Assembly (NCBI GenBank): GCA_036785325.1
Contig: JAXIVH010000006.1
Coordinates: forward strand, 5,123,425-5,187,424
Reading direction: 5' to 3'
Source: Urophycis tenuis
Taxonomy: Eukaryota > Chordata > Actinopteri > Gadiformes > Phycidae
Length of the DNA: 64,000 nt
Positions 40,480 to 53,541 of this stretch are shown in pieces. The number at the start of each line of letters is the position of its first letter. Position 1 is the first letter of the stretch. The position numbers were made by a program, and so were the translations under genes. The notes beneath the pieces were generated by a model. It was not told where the DNA came from. It saw only the letters and a list, made by a program, of their open reading frames with translations, and did no database searches.

Positions 40480-40862
40480 TGTTACTTAGGCAGGATTTAA
40501 AGATTTTGGAGTGCTGTAGCTAAGAATCAAGAGTTGGAAAAAGAGAGAGAGAGAGCAGGACAGAGCAGGAGAACAAGATTTTGAAACTAAACAATGAAGA
40601 CAAACATCCCTCCCTCTCCATTTAGTATTGCATTTAACGCACCTGTGGTTGACAGTCAAGATGGCTTCCCCCGAAGCTATCTGGGAAGAGGTGCCCTAAT
40701 TGGTCACAAATGAGCAGGGAGTAGTCTAAAACCTAAATTGGGTCATACAGAGACAGGTGCAGCCACCTCGAAACAGATATTCTCACAGAGCATTCAACCC
40801 AATCATAGCTGATGGATTTCTAACAATAACCCAACCCGAATTTTGCCTACAGCACCTTTAAC
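40480..40862 (+). repeat. Dispersed repeat family B, copy 2
   Basis: Contains GGAGTGCTGTAGC, AATCAAGAGTTGG, GAGAGAGAGCAGGACAGAGC, CACCTGTGGTTGACAG and CAAGATGG in the same order as 10535-11060, and ends near GCCTACAGCACCTTTAA. The first and last blocks look like imperfect inverted ends. Confidence 0.6.
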
Positions 40863-42040
40863 TTTCACTCGTCTCCAAATCATTTCTATGATACACTGAA
40901 AGGAAATGCAAATAAATAAAGTTAACTTTCTGACCACAAATGTATAGAACGACCATGAAGAAATACAAGAAGATTTTAAGAATACTATATTCTGTCCTGA
41001 GACTACATTGCCACACACCAGACAAAGGCAGAAGAGGGATTTCCCAGGATGTTGTTGTTATTTTGCTGTTATGACAAAACATCAGATCAGGTCAGATTGA
41101 ATTTAATCAAAAATGAAGGACCAATACAAGTTGAAGTAGAGAACACACTGGGGAGAGTTATCGACCGCAGTCAAGAGGAAGAACAACACTAGAACAGGTC
41201 TATACTCTATGATTTATCATATACTATAATAATAAAACGATAACAGAAGCCTGAAGTTTTGTATATAAAAACAGAAGAGACAGCAAGTGCTAGTATGACA
41301 TTATAAAATCTTCATAGTGCTGTGAGAACAGACAGATACATTTGGTCCATTTAGTTTTGTCAAGAGCTTAAACCGATCAAATACAGAAGATGCTTCTTTC
41401 AAAACGTATAAAGATCTGTCATTGATTATTCCTAAAACAATGTAGGCCTTGTTAACCAATGGTAACCAATGCTGTCTGCAGTCTATTCAGTCTTTTCAGT
41501 TATTCTCTGTTTGACCCTGTGACCCCAAACACCAAGCTACGTGGTAGCGTTGACTGACGGGCACATCGAGTGCTTGTGATTTTCAGACCGCTTAAATGAT
41601 TTGATAGGCCTCAGATGCTATATACAAGCTATAAAAAGTTATATAAACTATAAAAAATGCCCCCAAGGCATAGTATGATGTTGGTGTAAATATTTAACGA
41701 TAACATTAAAACAACGATAATATTCGGTATGCCTAACATCATATTCCCCACACTTGATATCACCGTGGGCTGTTGAATATTCTGGTCATTATTCTCTCCT
41801 AGAAATGTAAACAAACAACTCATTCGAATGGTGTTCACCACTGCAGCACGTGGAGTGTGTTTCATGGTAGGCTGAGAGAGTACCATAAATTATAGCGTTA
41901 TACCGGGTTACAGCCCCATTTCCGGTATCTTAATTCAGACGAGGTAATTACAGTCCCAGTCGTGAAAATAATGAAAACATGACAAGAATAACAATGAGTT
42001 TGGACGAAAAAGTAGACAAAACAAGATCCCAAACGTGTGA

Positions 42041-42386
42041 CGGTAACTGATATCCCCCTAGCAGACGTCCCCCGCCTGCCTCTCGCCGCTGAACCTGTAA
42101 CTGAAAGTCCCGCCCACTTTATAGGCAATAACGCTAATTTGGACCATCCCCGTTCCAGGCGTTCCGTGGTGGGTAGAAAGCGCATGGGAACGAGGTTATT
42201 TCAAAGGGAAGGTGTTGTCCCGCCCCCACCAAGCAGTGGTTGCGGTACTCATCTACTCTTCAGCCCCACTCAACTCTACTACCCTCAACCCTTCTGCACA
42301 CCGTGCGCACTGTGAAACTTTTGGTTTCAACATTTTTCATTGACGCGCAGTAACTGGCCAACGCCAACATCAATCGGGAACAAAAG
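42041..42386 (+). promoter_or_regulatory. fbln2: Candidate fbln2 promoter and noncoding first exon
   Basis: A GC-rich stretch with GC boxes (CCCGCCC near 42112, CCCGCCCCC near 42220) and TTTATAGG near 42118 ends at a good donor GTGAGC (42387). The next downstream acceptor with a coding start is at 43923. This fits a 5' UTR exon of fbln2, but no transcript evidence is available. Confidence 0.45.
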
Positions 42387-43923
42387 GTGAGCAAAGAACA
42401 TTCCTTGAAAAAAAAGAACTTAATTGTCACATGGAGAATTGCATGTTGATGGTATATATTGAACATCCCTTTGACTAGGAAAACGTTTGATGAGGGCATG
42501 AGGCCAGCACTGGCATAAGTACAACTTACATCTGGTAACATTACTGTTACCGTGCCGATTTTGCGTGGCTCGTTATGTTTCTGTTCTTATGATCATTATA
42601 GGACTCTGATATGAGCTACTATGCAAGCTACTATGTTTTTACTCACTTACAACTCAATTCAGCTCTATTTAGTGATAATAACTCATGCTTTATCTTGCGG
42701 TTGCCTTATTCACAAAGAGTTTCAACAATGTCAGTTTTTGACTTTTGCACCAATTGTGTGAACATGTATTCAACAATATTATCAATATGACCATAAAAGT
42801 ATGGTAACTGGTAGGCCTACAAAGAAGTTGGTTTATATTTAATCAAAATTTAGGCCTGTCTATAGCTATATTACATAACATAACATTGATGCACATAATA
42901 ATCTGCCTAACGTTGAAGATGACCTAAGTTTCAATGTTTTTTGAATTGGTACATTTTGCTGAAAAAGTATTTTGTGTGGATGGGCAGTTGTAGTTTGGTT
43001 GGAGTACCTGGAAACACGTTGCAGCAGGTTTTGCCACACACTAAGGTAAACAAGGGCTTAGAAGATGTCTTTTGAAAAGGATACGTGTGCAATGGCAACA
43101 CCGTTCACAGCCCAACAACTCCCACATCTGCACCGGCGTTTGGTCAGGGAAACACAACTGCGGCTGAAAAGGAACAATAGCAGTGCACACAAAGAGATGC
43201 TCCACAGTACACATGTCCCAATCATGTAAGTGCTCATCGTGTTGTGAAATATGAGGAAGACCTAGTGGCTCCATACCCGATTACAAAAGGCACGCGGTGA
43301 CATCGTGTCTTGTGATCCAGGCAAACGCCAAAGCAGAGGGCTGAGGCAGGGGAAGGGAGAAATAGAAAACACCTGGTCTCCAATAGAGCCATGACATTTG
43401 AAGTCACACAAGATCAGACGCTTCACAGATTATGTTTTCCTTGTTTTCCTTTTGCTGTTCCTTCCCAGTCTCTGTCACCCTCGTCATCCAAGGAGACCTT
43501 ATTGAGACCTCAACTAATAAAGTTGCGAGTGTCTCGCCCTCCGCGTGCAATGAGATTTATTGCGAGGGGACTCATTTGACTGCAGCGATTCTAACACATT
43601 ATCTATCAATCTGCAAAACATCCCCCACACGGTATGGCCTATGCAGCGGGGAAACAGGGAGAAGCTTACACATCCATGGGCCTTTTTCTGCATTCGTTCT
43701 CCACTCTAAATATTCAATCACATGTTTATATTGATTTCTGTGCTGCCCAATATTCCATGTGCGCTTAATTATAAGGCATGGCTTGAATTCAGTCCTGCCA
43801 AAAGAAATCGGCATTGAAAAATGAGCCATAGGAAGAGAGAGCCGTTATGCAGGTCCAAAACTTCGTCAAAAGTGTTGTTGCTGGTTGACTGACAACTTTT
43901 GCACTTCATTTCACTTTCCACAG

Positions 43924-45342
43924 GCGTGCGCTTGAACATCTGATAAAGTGAGGAGGACTTCCGTTCTGTTAAAAAGGTGGCGCCCGATCGTTGGACACAA
44001 AAAATGGACGTTCAGAGAGTGGCACTGTGTTTGTTTTGCGCGATGCTGTGCCTGGATATCTGCCTGGGCCAGAAGGACTGCACGGGCGTGGACTGTCCTG
44101 TTTTGCAGAATTGCATCGAGGAAGTGCTGGAGGTGGGTGCCTGCTGCGCCACCTGCACACGCCAGGGATGCACCTGTGAGGGGTACCAGTACTACGACTG
44201 CCTCCACGCCGGCTTCCGCAAGGGGAAAGTTCCACAGGGAGAGTCCTACTTTGTGGATTTTGGAAGCACCGAGTGCTCCTGTCCACGCGGAGGGGGCAAG
44301 ATCAGCTGCCGTTTCATTCCGTGCCCGGATGTCCCCTCGAACTGCATTGATGTAATACAGCCCGAGGACGGATGTCCGCAATGTGGGCGAATCGGGTGTG
44401 TCCATGGCAACGAGAAGTACAAGGCGGGCCATAGTTTCCACATGGACCCGTGCCAGATGTGCTACTGCCCCAACGATGGAGGCCGCCTGGTGTGTTCACC
44501 CATTCCTGGATGTGATCCACAAGGCAGTAAAAAACTAATACCGATCCCCCCGTCGGAGAACAATGACCCTTTACGAGACGTCAGCCGCCTGCCAGACCAA
44601 AGACAGACCGACCCTCTGGAGCCGTTTTCCAAGCTGCCACTTGGCGACACTCTACCTCTGTACAAGCAGGACCCACCCGGTTTTGGCACAGACAACTATG
44701 ACTATACCCTGGCGGAGCCCACGTCTTCCTCGCCGCTGGACCGGGACCAGCGAGTCCAAGAATCTACGGCGTCGGAACCGACGCGCTCGGAGGACGGCTT
44801 CGCTTCCCCCGCCTCTCGTGGCGACAGGAGGCGTGAGGAGCCTGCGGAGACGGCAGGATCTCGAGTCCAGGAGAGGAAGCACAAGGTCAAGGCTCACCGT
44901 CAGCCCACGCGACAGCACGTGAGACAGATGACCGCGGAGGCGCGCCAAGGAGCCATGACCTCGGCGGGGATGACCGCCGTGCCGCGGGCCACCACGGAGG
45001 ACCCCAGGCCGCCGCCGCCGCCGCTGCAGGAAGCTGGCGGGCGCCAGGACGCAGCGGCGCTCGACACGGCGAGGGGAGAAGAGGAGAGAGGACGAGAGGA
45101 CGGCGGACACGGCGGCCGTCACAGGCACACGGCGGGCGGCAACTCCAGTCACCATGTTGCCTCACGTGCCCAAGGCCACGAGGGGCAAACGGAGGGCCGT
45201 GGGGACGAGCGGCGGCCCTATCAGACGGCCCAGCGGAGTCCCAGTAGGAGACCGGCGGTCAGGATCAGGGAGGAGGGAGACAAGCCGAGGAGACAGGCCC
45301 AGACGCTCCACAACTACCACACTGCAGGGGGAGAGACAGACG
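43924..45342 (+). CDS. fbln2: fbln2 (fibulin-2) large N-terminal exon: signal peptide, Cys-rich Na and Cys-free Nb domains
   Basis: Fibulin-2 is a secreted matrix glycoprotein binding fibronectin, fibrillin and basement-membrane proteins. Acceptor TTTCCACAG precedes 43924. The first ATG is at 44004 (context AAAATGG), giving MDVQRVALCLFCAMLCLDIC as signal peptide. An upstream GTG-led extension is not needed. Residues about 23-170 are Cys-rich: KDCTGVDCPVLQNCIEE, ACCATCTRQGCTCEGYQYYD, SYFVDFGSTECSCPRGGGK and GCPQCGRIGCVH, all close to human FBLN2. Residues 173-446 contain no cysteine and are rich in R, E, P, T and S, matching fibulin-2's Nb domain. The exon ends in phase 1 at GTAGGT. The frame is fully open. 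Confidence 0.93.
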
Positions 45343-46022
45343 GTAGGTAGAGCTGTTATTCCTCATTCTTACCTTCTGCAATGCATAGCATAACACTTGT
45401 TATTGTTATTAATAATAATAACAACGTATACATAATAAAGTATAATTATTAAAGTATTAATAAAGTATTATTATTATAAAAAATGTTGTGTTGACTTTCA
45501 CTTGCTAAAATCCATTATAGAATCGATTACAAGATGGCTGAACTGAAATGGCTCGGATGGCTCTCGGATTAGCATGTGACGATTTGTCACGGTTGACGTT
45601 TATATGATGGCAAAAGCGAAAGGCTGGCGCTTTATCAGAGCACATCATCCTCTTATCTCCTGACATCCTGTGTTTGGACAGGGAATTCATAATGGCTGTG
45701 CTCAAACTGGCACCCCTCCAGTGAAAACAATGGTTCATGGAGAGTGTGAGTTCCGCAGATAGCATCTGTCCACCTTTCTCAGAAGCGCTCAGGAAACGCA
45801 AAGATACGTCGTACACCCTGTGTCTTTATCTGAGCGGAGGTGGACTCTCTCAGCCAATGAGAGGCCACCGTGCTGCGTGCCGCCCTCATGCTGCCGGCGG
45901 TCCATAATCCATGTTCTTGGACTGTGTTTGTACCCCTTCATATCTCACCATCGGCGTCTCTTCTGTGAGACCTTCAGAGCGTCACGTGTCGCATGGAGAC
46001 CTCCCGAGACGGAATGCAGAGC

Positions 46023-46394
46023 ATGACTTACACCATGAGTTACACCATGAGAGTTACACCATGAGTTACACCATGAGAGTTACACCATGAGTTACACCAT
46101 GAGAGTTACACCATGAGTTACACCATGAGAGTTACACCATGAGTTACACCATGAGAGTTACACCATGAGAGTTACACCATGAGAGTTACACCATGAGTTA
46201 CACCATGAGTTACACCATGAGTAACACCATGAGAGTTACACCATGAGAGTTACACCATGAGTTACACCATGAGAGTTACACCATGAGTTACACCATGAGT
46301 TACACCATGAGTTACACCATGAGAGTTACACCATGAGTTACACCATGAGTTACACCATGAGAGTTACACCATGAGTTACACCATGAGTTACCCC
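46023..46394. repeat. Two-length minisatellite (12- and 14-bp units), about 29 units
   Basis: Tandem ATGAGTTACACC (12 bp) and ATGAGAGTTACACC (14 bp) units: about 17 short and 12 long. They alternate strictly at the left and are irregular at the right. One GTAACACC variant lies near 46220, and degenerate end units begin ATGACT and end TACCCC. Confidence 0.95.
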
Positions 46395-48954
46395 AATGAC
46401 CTGGCAGATGGCTTACGCTTTAGTGAAAACTATGGAAACCAAATTTTCCATGTTTTTCAGAGTTCAGTTCAGGGAGAGGTTTTCTGTGGCTTTGTGGCCA
46501 GTGAAGTTTCAAACATATATATAGATGTGTGTATACGTTTCATGTAACATGTTGCAACCCAAGAAGGTGTTTGTCATTGTGATAGCCCGTTTGCTAACAA
46601 TGCTGTGCTGATGAAAGGGGCTTTACGAAAAGGTTTGTTAGAGGAGCAAACAAAAACTGCAACTTGAGCAAAACCATCATTTGTATATTTATGTTCAGCG
46701 TGTGCGCTAATAGTAGGTTGTGCCGCCCGCTGTGAGCTATGGACGAGTCCACCCCATATCTAGTTCACCTCATTCACTATGTGACTTTTGTTGAGACCTG
46801 TCAGAATTGTTCTCTGCTCTCAGCGCCAGGCCTCCATAGGAATGCATAGTATGTATGTACCACTGACGAGCTACCATGGGAAGACCTGTGGAGCCCGTCA
46901 GATGCATTCTGTAACGTCACGTCTGCGTGCTTTGAGATGGAACTGCTGGTCTGTGTCTTTGGGTAACTTTGGACAAGGAGCAATGCTTCAGGCCGAGGTC
47001 AGGTTTAGGCGTGAGGTTATGAAGGCCTGTGAATTCAACATGCGTCAACACATTACGGTAGTAGCGTTCAGCTGTAAATTAGAGCCCTGTGTTTTGACCC
47101 AGCCGACGCATTTGTTTATTTCACATTCTCCCTGTGTATATCTGTGTGTTTGGAAGCTGGTCTGGCTATTCTCCACCTCCCCAGGAGAAGTGACGCTGTT
47201 AGGGTTCACAGGTCAAGGTTGCCTGGCGGGAGGGAGAACGATTCCAGGACGGCGACATGTTTGAAGGAACGGCAGGAAGAGTCTCGGGCGATAAGATGCT
47301 TGACTAATGTCTCTCATCAATATAATCAGGGACGCATGCCAAGAGGTTGCTATGAATAAAAAAAAAGGGAAAGGAGAACGCTAGCATTGCACAGAAGCAA
47401 TTATCACCATCTGAAAACAAATGGGCTCACTCTCCGTTGAATCGTGGCTCAGGGTAAATGTTTTTTTTAGGGGGACGGGGAGTAGGGGGGGGGGGGGGGG
47501 GGATTTTCCTCCAGTCAATAGTCTGCCCTCATTTGACTTTCTTGCGTTTGCCGCAACAGAGGCTGTGTGTGTGTGTGTGTGTGTGTGCTCAACAGGGGTA
47601 GGGGGGTGGGGGTGGGGGAGGGGGGGGAGTCTTTTGGCCTCTCCCATGGCTGGCCCGGGCCCCCGGTGTAGGATTTCTCTGGGGTCCGTACCTGGGAGCA
47701 GCATAATACCCATGTGATGAATGAGAGCTCTGTTGTGGCCTGATTGCCAGACACTACCCGGGCCGGTCCCCCGGTGAGCCAGCGCCATGGCCAGCCCCGG
47801 CCACGCCCCCGCCGGCCCGCGGGCTTTCCGAGCACCACCCAGAACCCACGGGGGCCGAGGGACGCCCGCGAAAAACAACACGCACGCCTTCTTTTTGCCT
47901 CGTCGAACCCGCACAGACCACTTAACCTGTCCCATCGTCCTCCCATTATGCCTGGAAGCGAATAATGCACGTGTGGGAAATTACGACAGATTTGGCTGCG
48001 GGGCCAAATGAATGCGTGGCTCTGTTTCAAGACATTGTCGGAAAATGTGAGTCGGAGTGAAATGGAGAAGTTCGCTAGAAGTGGGAACTTTCTTTCGGTT
48101 TTTTTTTGTAGTTTTTTTTTAAATCATCAGCGCTGTCACAACAGGCCAGCATATGTGAGGGGGAGGAAGAGATGTGTAATTTTCCTTAGAATGAAAAGGC
48201 GTGCTCATTCCAGAGCCGGGCCGCGGTGTTGGTGTTGATTCGGAGCGCGGTGTTTCTGTGAAGGTCGGGTTTGAACGTCAGCGGCTCGCTCCGGTTGATC
48301 CGCGGGGCCTCGGAAGGTCGCGGGGCTTTTCTTTTTTCCTTCACTTCACTTTGCGCAACGTGTTGTTAATTTGCACCGCCAAACAAATCACACATGTCAC
48401 GCACTTATAAATACCCCGAGGCCTGTGACCCCTCATTAACGACATCTAAAAGGAAAGGGAAGGAAAGCAGTGATGAATCACAGGCTAACGGCTTTGCTCT
48501 CGCTGTCTCTCTTTTCTCTTTCGTTGTTTGTTCTTCCTGAAAGATTCAAACACTGTTCACCTCTGTGTCTTATGAACAGGTTGTTGTGTTCTATGGGGTT
48601 CGATTCGGACACTAGGATTTCCTGAATTAATTCAATTCCTATTCACAAGGTCCCTCGGTTCAACATCGATGTGGTTTGGAGTATTTCAGTCACAATACCA
48701 ATGTTGTTTGAATATACACTAAGAATTGACCTCAAAGCAGTTACTCATGTTATTTGTGTACTTTTTATTCAACATGAGCATCAAACTACAGCAGTCAACT
48801 CAAGAGAGTACAAGTGGAAGAACCAAAGGCTGGCCACGTGAGACCAATGGTGTTAAAACTTCAAGCGTTCATGGGAAAGTGCATCGATTAAAAGTTACAT
48901 CTTTAGCAGGCTTATCCTACGAGCTTGCTTACCATGGAGGCATAATGCATTGTA

Positions 48955-49060
48955 GCGGCCCGGGTTCGACTCCCACCTGGGCTCTTGTGCTACATGTCTC
49001 TCCCTCTCTACTCCAACATGCTTTCCTGTCTCTCTGTGAAAAAAAAATTAAGAAATACCA
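48955..49060 (+). mobile_element. tRNA-derived SINE-like fragment
   Basis: A perfect Pol III B box GGTTCGACTCC (48963-48973) sits in CGGCCCGGGTTCGACTCCCA, followed by TGTCTCTCCCTCTCTACTCC and an A-rich tail. This is the look of a tRNA-derived fish SINE. A weak A-box-like TTAGCAGGC lies near 48903. It is not a functional tRNA because no cloverleaf can be drawn. Confidence 0.5.
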
Positions 49061-49589
49061 AAAAAGATTTCTCTCAGGATTTTATGAAACGATATTTGAT
49101 CACTGAGATAAAAAAAAACTGAAGAAAAAAAAAAATCTCTGCCCTACTTTGTTTTCCTCCCAAGTCTAACATCTGGCCGTGTACACATTTGTCACTGCAG
49201 TCCATTTCCTGTGTTGTTGCTTGGAATATGCCGGACACGTTCACGCAGCGAAACAGCCGAGACGGTGCACACTGACCCTTGAATCCCGCGAGGTAACCTC
49301 CAGTGTTGTCTGGAGACCTCTTAAACCTGCTCAACACAGGCAGCTCGGCCAATCAGAAAACCCCATCGAGTGACGATGAGGGTGACGAGACGATGATGAG
49401 ACGATGGGTGATAGTTTGGGAAGTGGCCATTTTTGGAAATGTTTGCGGTAACAATTGCTCAGGGTGTTGTACTGATGTACTGGCTGAAGCTCATCCAATC
49501 CGCTGCAAAGTAAGGTTGACTGGAGACGCCCCCTCAGCAAACGGCGCCCGATGGCAGCGAACACGGTGTGGCTGTGTGAGGCCGCGGCA

Positions 49590-49902
49590 GACCCCCTGCT
49601 CAGACCCCTGCTCAGACCCCTGCTCAGACCCCCTGCTCAGACCCCCTGCTCAGACCCCTGCTCAGACCCCTGCTCAGACCCCTGCTCAGACCCCTGCTCA
49701 GACCCCCTGCTCAGACCCCCTGCTCAGACCCCTGCTCAGACCCCTGCTCAGACCCCGAGCTCAGACCCCTGCTCAGACCCCTGCTCAGACCCCCTGCTCA
49801 GACCCCCTGCTCAGACCCCCTGCTCAGACCCCCTGCTCAGACCCCTGCTCAGACCCCTGCTCAGACCCCCTGCTCAGACCCCCTGCTCAGACCGCGAGCT
49901 CA
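49590..49902. repeat. TGCTCAGACCCC minisatellite, about two dozen units
   Basis: Units of 12 bp (TGCTCAGACCCC) and 13 bp (one extra C) are intermingled. Two GAGCTCAGAC variants occur. It sits in the fbln2 intron. Confidence 0.95.
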
Positions 49903-50153
49903 AAGCCCTCCTCCTTGCCTCGTGTCAGCGATGCAACCTGCTTGCACTATGTGTGTGTGTGTGTGTGTTATATTTTCCTTCCATTGCCTGGTTATTTCAC
50001 CACAGGGAGGAATAACATAACAGGACCGGAGGTTACCGTGAGAAACCATCAATGAGTGAAACCTCAGCCCCAACGACTGCTATTAACCTCACCGCAACCT
50101 CAGCCGAGAGTTTAGCCAGATGGACCGCGTATTCCATCTGCTCACGGCGGCAT

Positions 50154-50249
50154 GGTGTGCAGGCTGGGCCAATAGACCACACTCAGTCCACAAAGTGAGT
50201 CGGTGTGCAGGCTGGGCCAATAGACCACACTCAGTCCACAAAGTGAGTC
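50154..50249. repeat. Perfect tandem duplication of a 48-bp unit
   Basis: 50154-50201 is repeated exactly as 50202-50249, starting GGTGTGCAGGCTGGGCCAAT. The identity indicates a very recent event or an assembly duplication. Confidence 0.9.
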
Positions 50250-50519
50250 GTTCCGAAAGCCCATTCGGTCATGCTGGCAAAATGAAGTCATGGGGATAAG
50301 AGAGGAGCCTTCCCTGTGATGTCACAGCCAGCTGCTGCTGAACATGTGAACCGTGTTGTTGACATGGTGGTGGGGGAGAGGGGCTTGGTCATGTGATTCA
50401 GATAACACAGAGATGACTGTGTTACGTATGATGTCACCTATGTTGTATGGTGGGAAAACAGTGTGATGTATGCTGCGCCGACACACGCATAAACATTGAG
50501 TGTTTAGAGAACACACACA

Positions 50520-50790
50520 CACGATGACTTAAGCATGTATCGCTACACACCCACACACACACACACACACACACGATGAATTAAGTATGTATAGCTACAA
50601 CCCCCCCCCACAGACACATACATACACACACATACACACCCACACACAGACCATGAATTAAGCATGTATAGCTACATCCCCCCCCACAGACACACACACA
50701 CAGACCATGAATTAAGCATGTATAGCTACATCCCCCCCACAGACACACACACACAAACACACACAGACACACACAGACACACACACATTT
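50520..50790. repeat. Composite tandem repeat of about 60 bp units with CA tracts
   Basis: Four similar blocks carry ATGAATTAAGCATGTATAGC (first block ATGACTTAAGCATGTATCGC) followed by C runs and CACACA. Confidence 0.9.
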
Positions 50791-51204
50791 CTTATTCGAG
50801 GTGCTGTTGTTCATGTCCCGTTCTAAAGCAGTATTTTGTTCTTGTTGTTGAACACCAAGGCAGTGGAATGCAGTGACCTGTTGCTGGATGGCGTTGGTGA
50901 TGAGCTCAGTCACTCGCATCGTTGACACACAAGTTGTTTTTCGGTGTTGACACAAAGGTGTTTTTGTTGGTCTGCGTGCTGGCGGGCCCACCTGTGTGTG
51001 TGTGAGCTTCCAGCGCCGTCGCTGACAAGTCGAGAGCTGCCCCCCCCCCCCCCCCTCCCCCCTTTCTTTTTTTACTTGCTTGTCTAGCGTCTGATGTTGA
51101 AGGTGATGGCGGTGATGTCACCGGGCTTTATTTCGGATGTGCACCGGAGCAGCGTGTCTGGCGATAATGTTAGAGGGAGAGACGGGTGTAATAACAGACT
51201 GAGA

Positions 51205-51206
<2 letters not shown>

Positions 51207-51282
<76 letters not shown>

Positions 51283-51367
51283 AAGAGAGAGAGTGAGAGA
51301 GAGAGAGAGCGAGAGAGAGCGAGAGAGAGAGATTGGTGGTGGGGGGGGGGGGGGGGGGGGGGGGGGG
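51207..51367. repeat. (GA)n microsatellite followed by a poly-G run
   Basis: About 60 GA units with AGCGAGA variants, then about 28 G (51340-51367). Confidence 0.95.
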
Positions 51368-52131
51368 CAAGCTAACTTATTAAATGTAAGGGACACCCCC
51401 CCCCCCCACCCCCCCCCGACCCCCCTTCCACGCACCATGATGGATCAGCCAGGCTAATTACTACACTTCTCAGAGGGAGTGAGTGAGAGAGCGAGAGCGA
51501 GTGTGTTGTTCCGGCTCAACGACGAGGCCTGTCGCCCACTTGACACGGGGGTCGGATGTGCGCGCGGCGGGTTTCGTCGGCTCAGAAATCCTTTATTCAT
51601 GTCTGGAAGGCCTGGATATTTATATTTCATGTAACATATATTTTCCGAGGTTTCTTTATGTTTCACCTCCCGAGAATAACATCTTCTTTCTTCTTCTTTT
51701 TTTTTCCTCCCCACTTTCTCTCCCTTCTGTGGGACGGCGCTGCTCACCTTGTCTGCAGGCCACCATCTGGATCCACGGTCGCGGGCCAGATTAATGTAAC
51801 GTTACTCACAATGACGGAGAACCCCACTCTCCACCTGGAGAAAATGAATAGGGGGGGGGGGGGGGGGGGGGGGCGCAAAAAAGGCGAAGGATGATGAATA
51901 ATTGCGTTGTGTGTCTCATGATAACCCTGCCACACTCATCCCGGAAGGTTCAAACAGACTCGTTTAAACCGCCCGGCTGGGACACATTTCTTTGCATCAA
52001 AGCGTCATCGTGCCGTTTGAGCTTTCAAATGTTCTCGAGCCGCTCCTGAACCTATAAATTATGTAGCGGTGCACGCAGCCAGTGGCTGCAATCTGCAGGA
52101 GCTGCCTCACTGTGGCCCTGACAAGGTATGA

Positions 52132-52170
<39 letters not shown>
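52132..52170. repeat. (GA)n microsatellite
   Basis: About 19 GA units in the fbln2 intron. Confidence 0.93.
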
Positions 52171-52173
<3 letters not shown>

Positions 52174-53541
52174 AGTATTCATGGGACTGACACCACAGAA
52201 CGCATGGTAAAGACATGTTTAGCACACGAGGCTTGGGAGTTGAAACGCCACTGCGGCCTCAAACACTCATCATTTCGTGTCCTCCTCTAAGTTTTTCTGC
52301 GCTGACCTGTATTCCATCCATCATCGCCGGGCCCTCTTCTTAGTTCACCTCTAACCTTCAAGCGACTCACAAACCACAACAGACGCCTTTGACTGCAGTG
52401 CAACGACATCAGTTTTTTTCAACACACTCTTCATTGTGTTTATAGGGTGAAATAAGTGTTTCATGGAAAAACAGCTACAACTGTAAATGACAGCGAACAC
52501 ATTTTAATAATACATGTGGGGATGTAATCACATGGGATCGTAGCTTTGATTCACTTGAACGTAACTTTACAGTCAATGAAAAGGTGAATAAAGCCCGTAA
52601 AAACAAAAACTCAACCCTCATGTTGGAAGTTTATACGTTTTATAGTCCAGAGTGCATCATAAGTCAGGAAACCCCTACCTGTCCCTCGCCTTACATATAT
52701 AATACAGTGTGACTGGTAAGACAGCAGAATTCATGAGATTTGTGTGCTGCGTGTTCTCTGGGGCAAGAGCCACAAATCAGTGCAGTGGAATGCAGTGACC
52801 TGTGACTGTACCGTGTGAAGTCCCCAGCCTATTTCTGCTTCATTTTCCCCCTTGTTTGTTCCTGGAACGGCTTTGGGAGAATAAGGTGATACAGGGTTAT
52901 GCTTTCTCATTGGCTAGAAATGCAGAAAAGGGGGGGGGTAGGATAGGCAGTTCTATTGGTGAGGGTGTTTAGCCTCACCAAACCCAGAACCAAAAGCTTC
53001 TGGGTTTAAACCCTATTGACTGGCGCTGACCCGGAGCCATCCTTCAGCGAGCTGTCTGAGCACTACCTGCTACCTTCACGAGCTGCACGTCTGAATTCAG
53101 TGTGGGTCGCTGTGGATGCAAAGCATTTGCTAAGTAACCCTGTGGTTAGTTCAAAATGGTTATTTGGTTATTCCAAAGAAATCCCTTTTTTTCAATCGCT
53201 GGTCCCCCCCAACCTATCGTCTCAATCAGAAAGTCAACAGAGTGAAGTCGGCGAAGCCAATTCCATCCTCTAAATGTGTTTTTAAAGAGGAGGGTGTACG
53301 CCTCGTCAGGGCCGCGATACGGTGAGTCGTCGTTAACAACGCTGTAATCCATCACCATCCAAACGCCTTTCATATTTCAGCCTGTTCCCTCCCGCGCCAC
53401 AGAGTCACCCGGCCATTCCTGTTTTGTTAAGTGTGCGTTAATCAAGGCACACGTTTTCGGTCAGCGTTGCCGTTCAGTGACCGTGCTAAGATGGATTGGT
53501 CTCATTTTGGTGTTGATGTTTTTTTTGCGTTTTGGATACAG

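Larger units (their letters stand above)
35402..42040. other. Intergenic region between nup210 and fbln2
   Basis: About 6.6 kb without any recognised gene. In human this interval holds HDAC11, and no HDAC11 motif is seen on either strand. Contents are a repeat A copy (37341), a TIR element (38092) and a repeat B copy (40480), plus AT-rich DNA. Confidence 0.55.
45343..53541 (+). other. fbln2: fbln2 intron after the N-terminal exon
   Basis: An 8.2-kb intron. Its ends (phase 1 donor, and acceptor GATACAG at 53541) join in phase, so no intermediate exon is required. It holds minisatellites, GA tracts, G runs and a SINE-like piece, listed separately. I see no other coding exon. Confidence 0.6.

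Noticed and set aside
43977..44003. GTG-led extension of the fbln2 frame
   Set aside because: The ATG at 44004 has a good context and starts a classical signal peptide. The extension would be hydrophilic.
46023..46394. CRISPR-like array
   Set aside because: There are no unique spacers. Units are head-to-tail 12/14-mers in a vertebrate intron. The same reasoning excludes 49590-49902 and 54260-54870.
48955..49030. tRNA gene
   Set aside because: A good B box is present but no convincing A box, anticodon arm or acceptor pairing. A SINE fragment is the better reading.
49303..50055. 250-codon frame with CSDP/LLRP repeats
   Set aside because: It is open only because the TGCTCAGACCCC minisatellite has no stops. 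It has no family signature.
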